Source of the DNA: Mucilaginibacter agri
GTDB taxonomy: Bacteria > Bacteroidota > Bacteroidia > Sphingobacteriales > Sphingobacteriaceae
Reading direction: 5' to 3'
DNA length: 64,000 nucleotides
Assembly: GCF_009928685.1 (NCBI RefSeq)
Contig: NZ_WWEO01000033.1
Span: forward strand, 1-64,000
Position 1 is the first letter of the stretch; each line of letters begins with the position of its first letter. The position numbers and the translations under genes were made by a program. The notes beneath the pieces are model-generated. The model ran no database searches, was not told the DNA's origin, and saw only the letters and a program-made list of their open reading frames with translations. This document shows positions 62,221 to 64,000 of the stretch, in pieces.

Positions 62221-63738
62221 ATGAAGATGAAATCGAAACATATTTATTTATTTGCGGCCGGCTTGCTGGTGATAGCGGCTTCAGGGTGCAAAAAGTTCTT
62301 GGAGCAGCCGGTGCTTGGTCAATACCAGTCTGATAATTTCTTTACTTCGGATGCCAATGCGGTACTGGCAGTTAACGCAGCTTACGCACAGCTGACATTT
62401 ACCGATGCTTCGTCGAACGCGATATGGGTTTTAGGCGATCTGGCCTCCGACGATGCCATCAAAGGTAGCAGCGACGGCGACCAGGCGGATTTCCTAAACA
62501 TTCAAAATTTCAATATCAACCCATCAAATTCGGCTGTCGAGGCCGTTTGGAAGCGATATTATGATGGTGTTTTTAAATGTAATGTCGTAACCGATGGTTT
62601 AGCCACTGCGCAGCCGGGTGTATCCGAGGCTACCCGTAACTCGGTATTAGGACAGGCAGAGTTTTTAAGGGCCTATTACTACTTTAACCTTACCGTGGCC
62701 TATGGTGACATACCCTTGCACCTTAAAGTAGAAACACCAGAAGAATTGCAAAGCCCCGCTATACCGCAAGTGCAGATCTACGCACAGATTGAAAAGGATT
62801 GCCAGGCTGCAGCTGGTGTATTACCCAATACCTGGAGCGGGGCCGATGTGGGGCGTGCCACTAAAGGTGCTGCGCTTGCCTTGTTAGCCAAAACTTATTT
62901 ATTCGAAAAAAAATGGGCTTTGGCGGCTTCAACAGCGGCACAGGTTGAGGCATTGGGTGTATATAGTCTGTTGCCGGTATTTGCCGATAATTTCAGGGCG
63001 GCCACTAAAAATAACGCCGAGGCGGTGTTCTCCATTCAGCATACCTCCGGATTGTCGCCTTTTCAGGGTAATAATCTTAACCAGTGGTTTGCACCGCGTA
63101 CGTTAAACGGGTACGGGTTCTACTTACCAACGCAGAGCCTGGCAGCCAATTTCGAAAAATCGCCTGGCAATGTGGACGATCCGCGTCTGGATTATACGGT
63201 TGGCCGTGCCGGACATCCTTATTACGACAGCGCCTTCGACCCCAGCTGGACAAGCACCGGATATGTTAGTAAGAAACATACCCAGCCATTATCTGAAATA
63301 CCGCTCAGCATTAAAGGCGATGGCAACTTAAATTATCAGGCCATCCGCTTTGCCGAAGTTTTGTTGATCGAATCGGAAGCTTTAAATGAGTCGGGCAACA
63401 GCGCCGGGGCGTTGGTCCCGCTTAATAAAGTACGTAAACGTGCACGCGAAAGTTATATCAATGATCCAACACTGGCTGCTACAACAAACGGCATTGTTCC
63501 GGCAGGCTTATTGCCCGATATCACAACGACCAATCAGGCAACCCTGCGTGATCTGATCCGCGTGGAAAGGCGCTCAGAACTGGCCCTGGAATTCCACCGC
63601 TTCTTCGACATTATCCGGTATGGCGCTGATTATGCAACCAGGGCGTTGAAAGATAAACCTAACTTTAGTTATACGACCAATCAGTTTTTCCCTATACCGG
63701 AGAGCGAAAGGCAAACTAATTTAAAATTAGGTAAGTAA
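62221..63738 (+). CDS. SusD/RagB-family glycan-binding lipoprotein
   Basis: A 505-residue lipoprotein: signal and lipobox KHIYLFAAGLLVIAASGCKK (Cys23). The RagB/SusD pattern is clear: FLEQPVLGQYQSDNFFTSDA, then LGQAEFLRAYYYFNLTVAYG and DIPLHL, TPR-like helices, and the C-terminal ELALEFHRFFDIIRYG and FFPIPESERQTN. It captures glycans on the cell surface for the SusC channel. Its stop codon overlaps the start codon of the next lipoprotein gene. Confidence 0.95.
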   Translation: MKMKSKHIYLFAAGLLVIAASGCKKFLEQPVLGQYQSDNFFTSDANAVLAVNAAYAQLTFTDASSNAIWVLGDLASDDAIKGSSDGDQADFLNIQNFNINPSNSAVEAVWKRYYDGVFKCNVVTDGLATAQPGVSEATRNSVLGQAEFLRAYYYFNLTVAYGDIPLHLKVETPEELQSPAIPQVQIYAQIEKDCQAAAGVLPNTWSGADVGRATKGAALALLAKTYLFEKKWALAASTAAQVEALGVYSLLPVFADNFRAATKNNAEAVFSIQHTSGLSPFQGNNLNQWFAPRTLNGYGFYLPTQSLAANFEKSPGNVDDPRLDYTVGRAGHPYYDSAFDPSWTSTGYVSKKHTQPLSEIPLSIKGDGNLNYQAIRFAEVLLIESEALNESGNSAGALVPLNKVRKRARESYINDPTLAATTNGIVPAGLLPDITTTNQATLRDLIRVERRSELALEFHRFFDIIRYGADYATRALKDKPNFSYTTNQFFPIPESERQTNLKLGK

Positions 63739-64000
63739 TGATGAACTTCTATAAGCAAGAAACTATGAACAAGATTAAATATAACAGTGTCATGCTGACT
63801 ATTTTAGCAGCTGTGCTGATCTTCTGCATATCGTGTAAGAAGGATCATGATCATCCTGATTACAATTCAAATAAAGCAAAACTAAGCCTGCAACTGGATT
63901 CTGCTAAAGCGCTATACGCGGCAGCTGTTGAGGGGAAACAGGCGGGCGATTATACCATAGGTTCCAAAGCAGAATTGCAAACAGCCATTAACCTGGCAAC
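63738..64000 (+). CDS. FIVAR-domain lipoprotein, partial at window end
   Basis: The first 87 codons of a lipoprotein. Starts at 63738 and 63741 overlap the susD stop; the internal ATG 63765 gives a good signal (MNKIKYNSVMLTILAAVLIF) and lipobox ISCKKDHD. After the Cys the sequence LSLQLDSAKALYAAAVEGKQ and GDYTIGSKAELQTAINLA matches the FIVAR module, a helical repeat found in surface proteins. It belongs to the same operon as SusC/SusD and probably helps bind the target glycan. The rest lies beyond the window. Confidence 0.8.
   Translation, partial: MMNFYKQETMNKIKYNSVMLTILAAVLIFCISCKKDHDHPDYNSNKAKLSLQLDSAKALYAAAVEGKQAGDYTIGSKAELQTAINLA

Overview
The window looks like a soil or plant-associated Bacteroidetes chromosome, most likely Sphingobacteriaceae (Mucilaginibacter/Pedobacter type). 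I infer this from a SusC/SusD pair with carboxypeptidase-regulatory plug, many CKK lipoproteins, TAnnTTTG-type -7 boxes, weak Shine-Dalgarno signals, and the imuA-imuB-dnaE2 plus SRAP gene set. No rRNA, functional tRNA, CRISPR array, integrase or intact IS was seen, so the genus is an inference.

0-12.5 kb is an accessory region. An orphan gene (495-1094) is followed by what looks like a defense island: a PD-(D/E)XK-like protein (1657-3441), an AAA+ ATPase and subtilase pair resembling ietAS (3738-7244), a second PD-(D/E)XK-like protein (7258-8493), an Abi_C/HEPN-like protein (8536-9387) and an unknown protein (9480-10655). About 1.9 kb of gene remnants follows.

12.5-20.5 kb holds a glutathione-independent formaldehyde dehydrogenase, a TMEM175-like channel gene with no canonical start codon, an ABM monooxygenase, an MscS channel, an XRE regulator, small orphan proteins and an IPT/NHL lipoprotein.

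20.6-30.8 kb is a DNA-damage block: a small gene plus SRAP (YedK/HMCES), two paralogous lipoproteins, the mutagenesis operon (small gene, imuA, imuB, dnaE2), and a divergent small gene plus alkB. The SRAP and imu promoters carry nearly the same palindrome, TGCTAA-N5-TTAGYA, against the -7 box, which suggests one shared repressor.

31-42 kb is a dense general-stress cluster: YdaT-like and lmo0937 small proteins, two DUF72 proteins, DUF1003, a Rieske/FAD enzyme, response regulator, YciF-like ferritin fold, DUF421, an unusual pyrophosphatase, DUF2252, low-affinity iron permease and an Fpg/Nei glycosylase. Several families occur twice. A deletion has joined DUF1003 to the Rieske/FAD gene.

42-47.1 kb is a gene graveyard: luciferase-like monooxygenase, a MG2/TonB-plug protein, a C39 peptide exporter and its HlyD partner, all broken by frameshifts, stops or internal deletions.

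47-55 kb has a CBM48 protein, two secreted proteins, a large two-TM membrane protein, an S1/P1 nuclease fused to an OB-like domain and an orphan. 55.3-64 kb is a polysaccharide utilization locus: LacI regulator, ROK kinase, secreted GH130, SusC, SusD and a FIVAR lipoprotein cut by the window end. Repeated AAAACCGGTTTT palindromes in its two control regions are the likely LacI operators.
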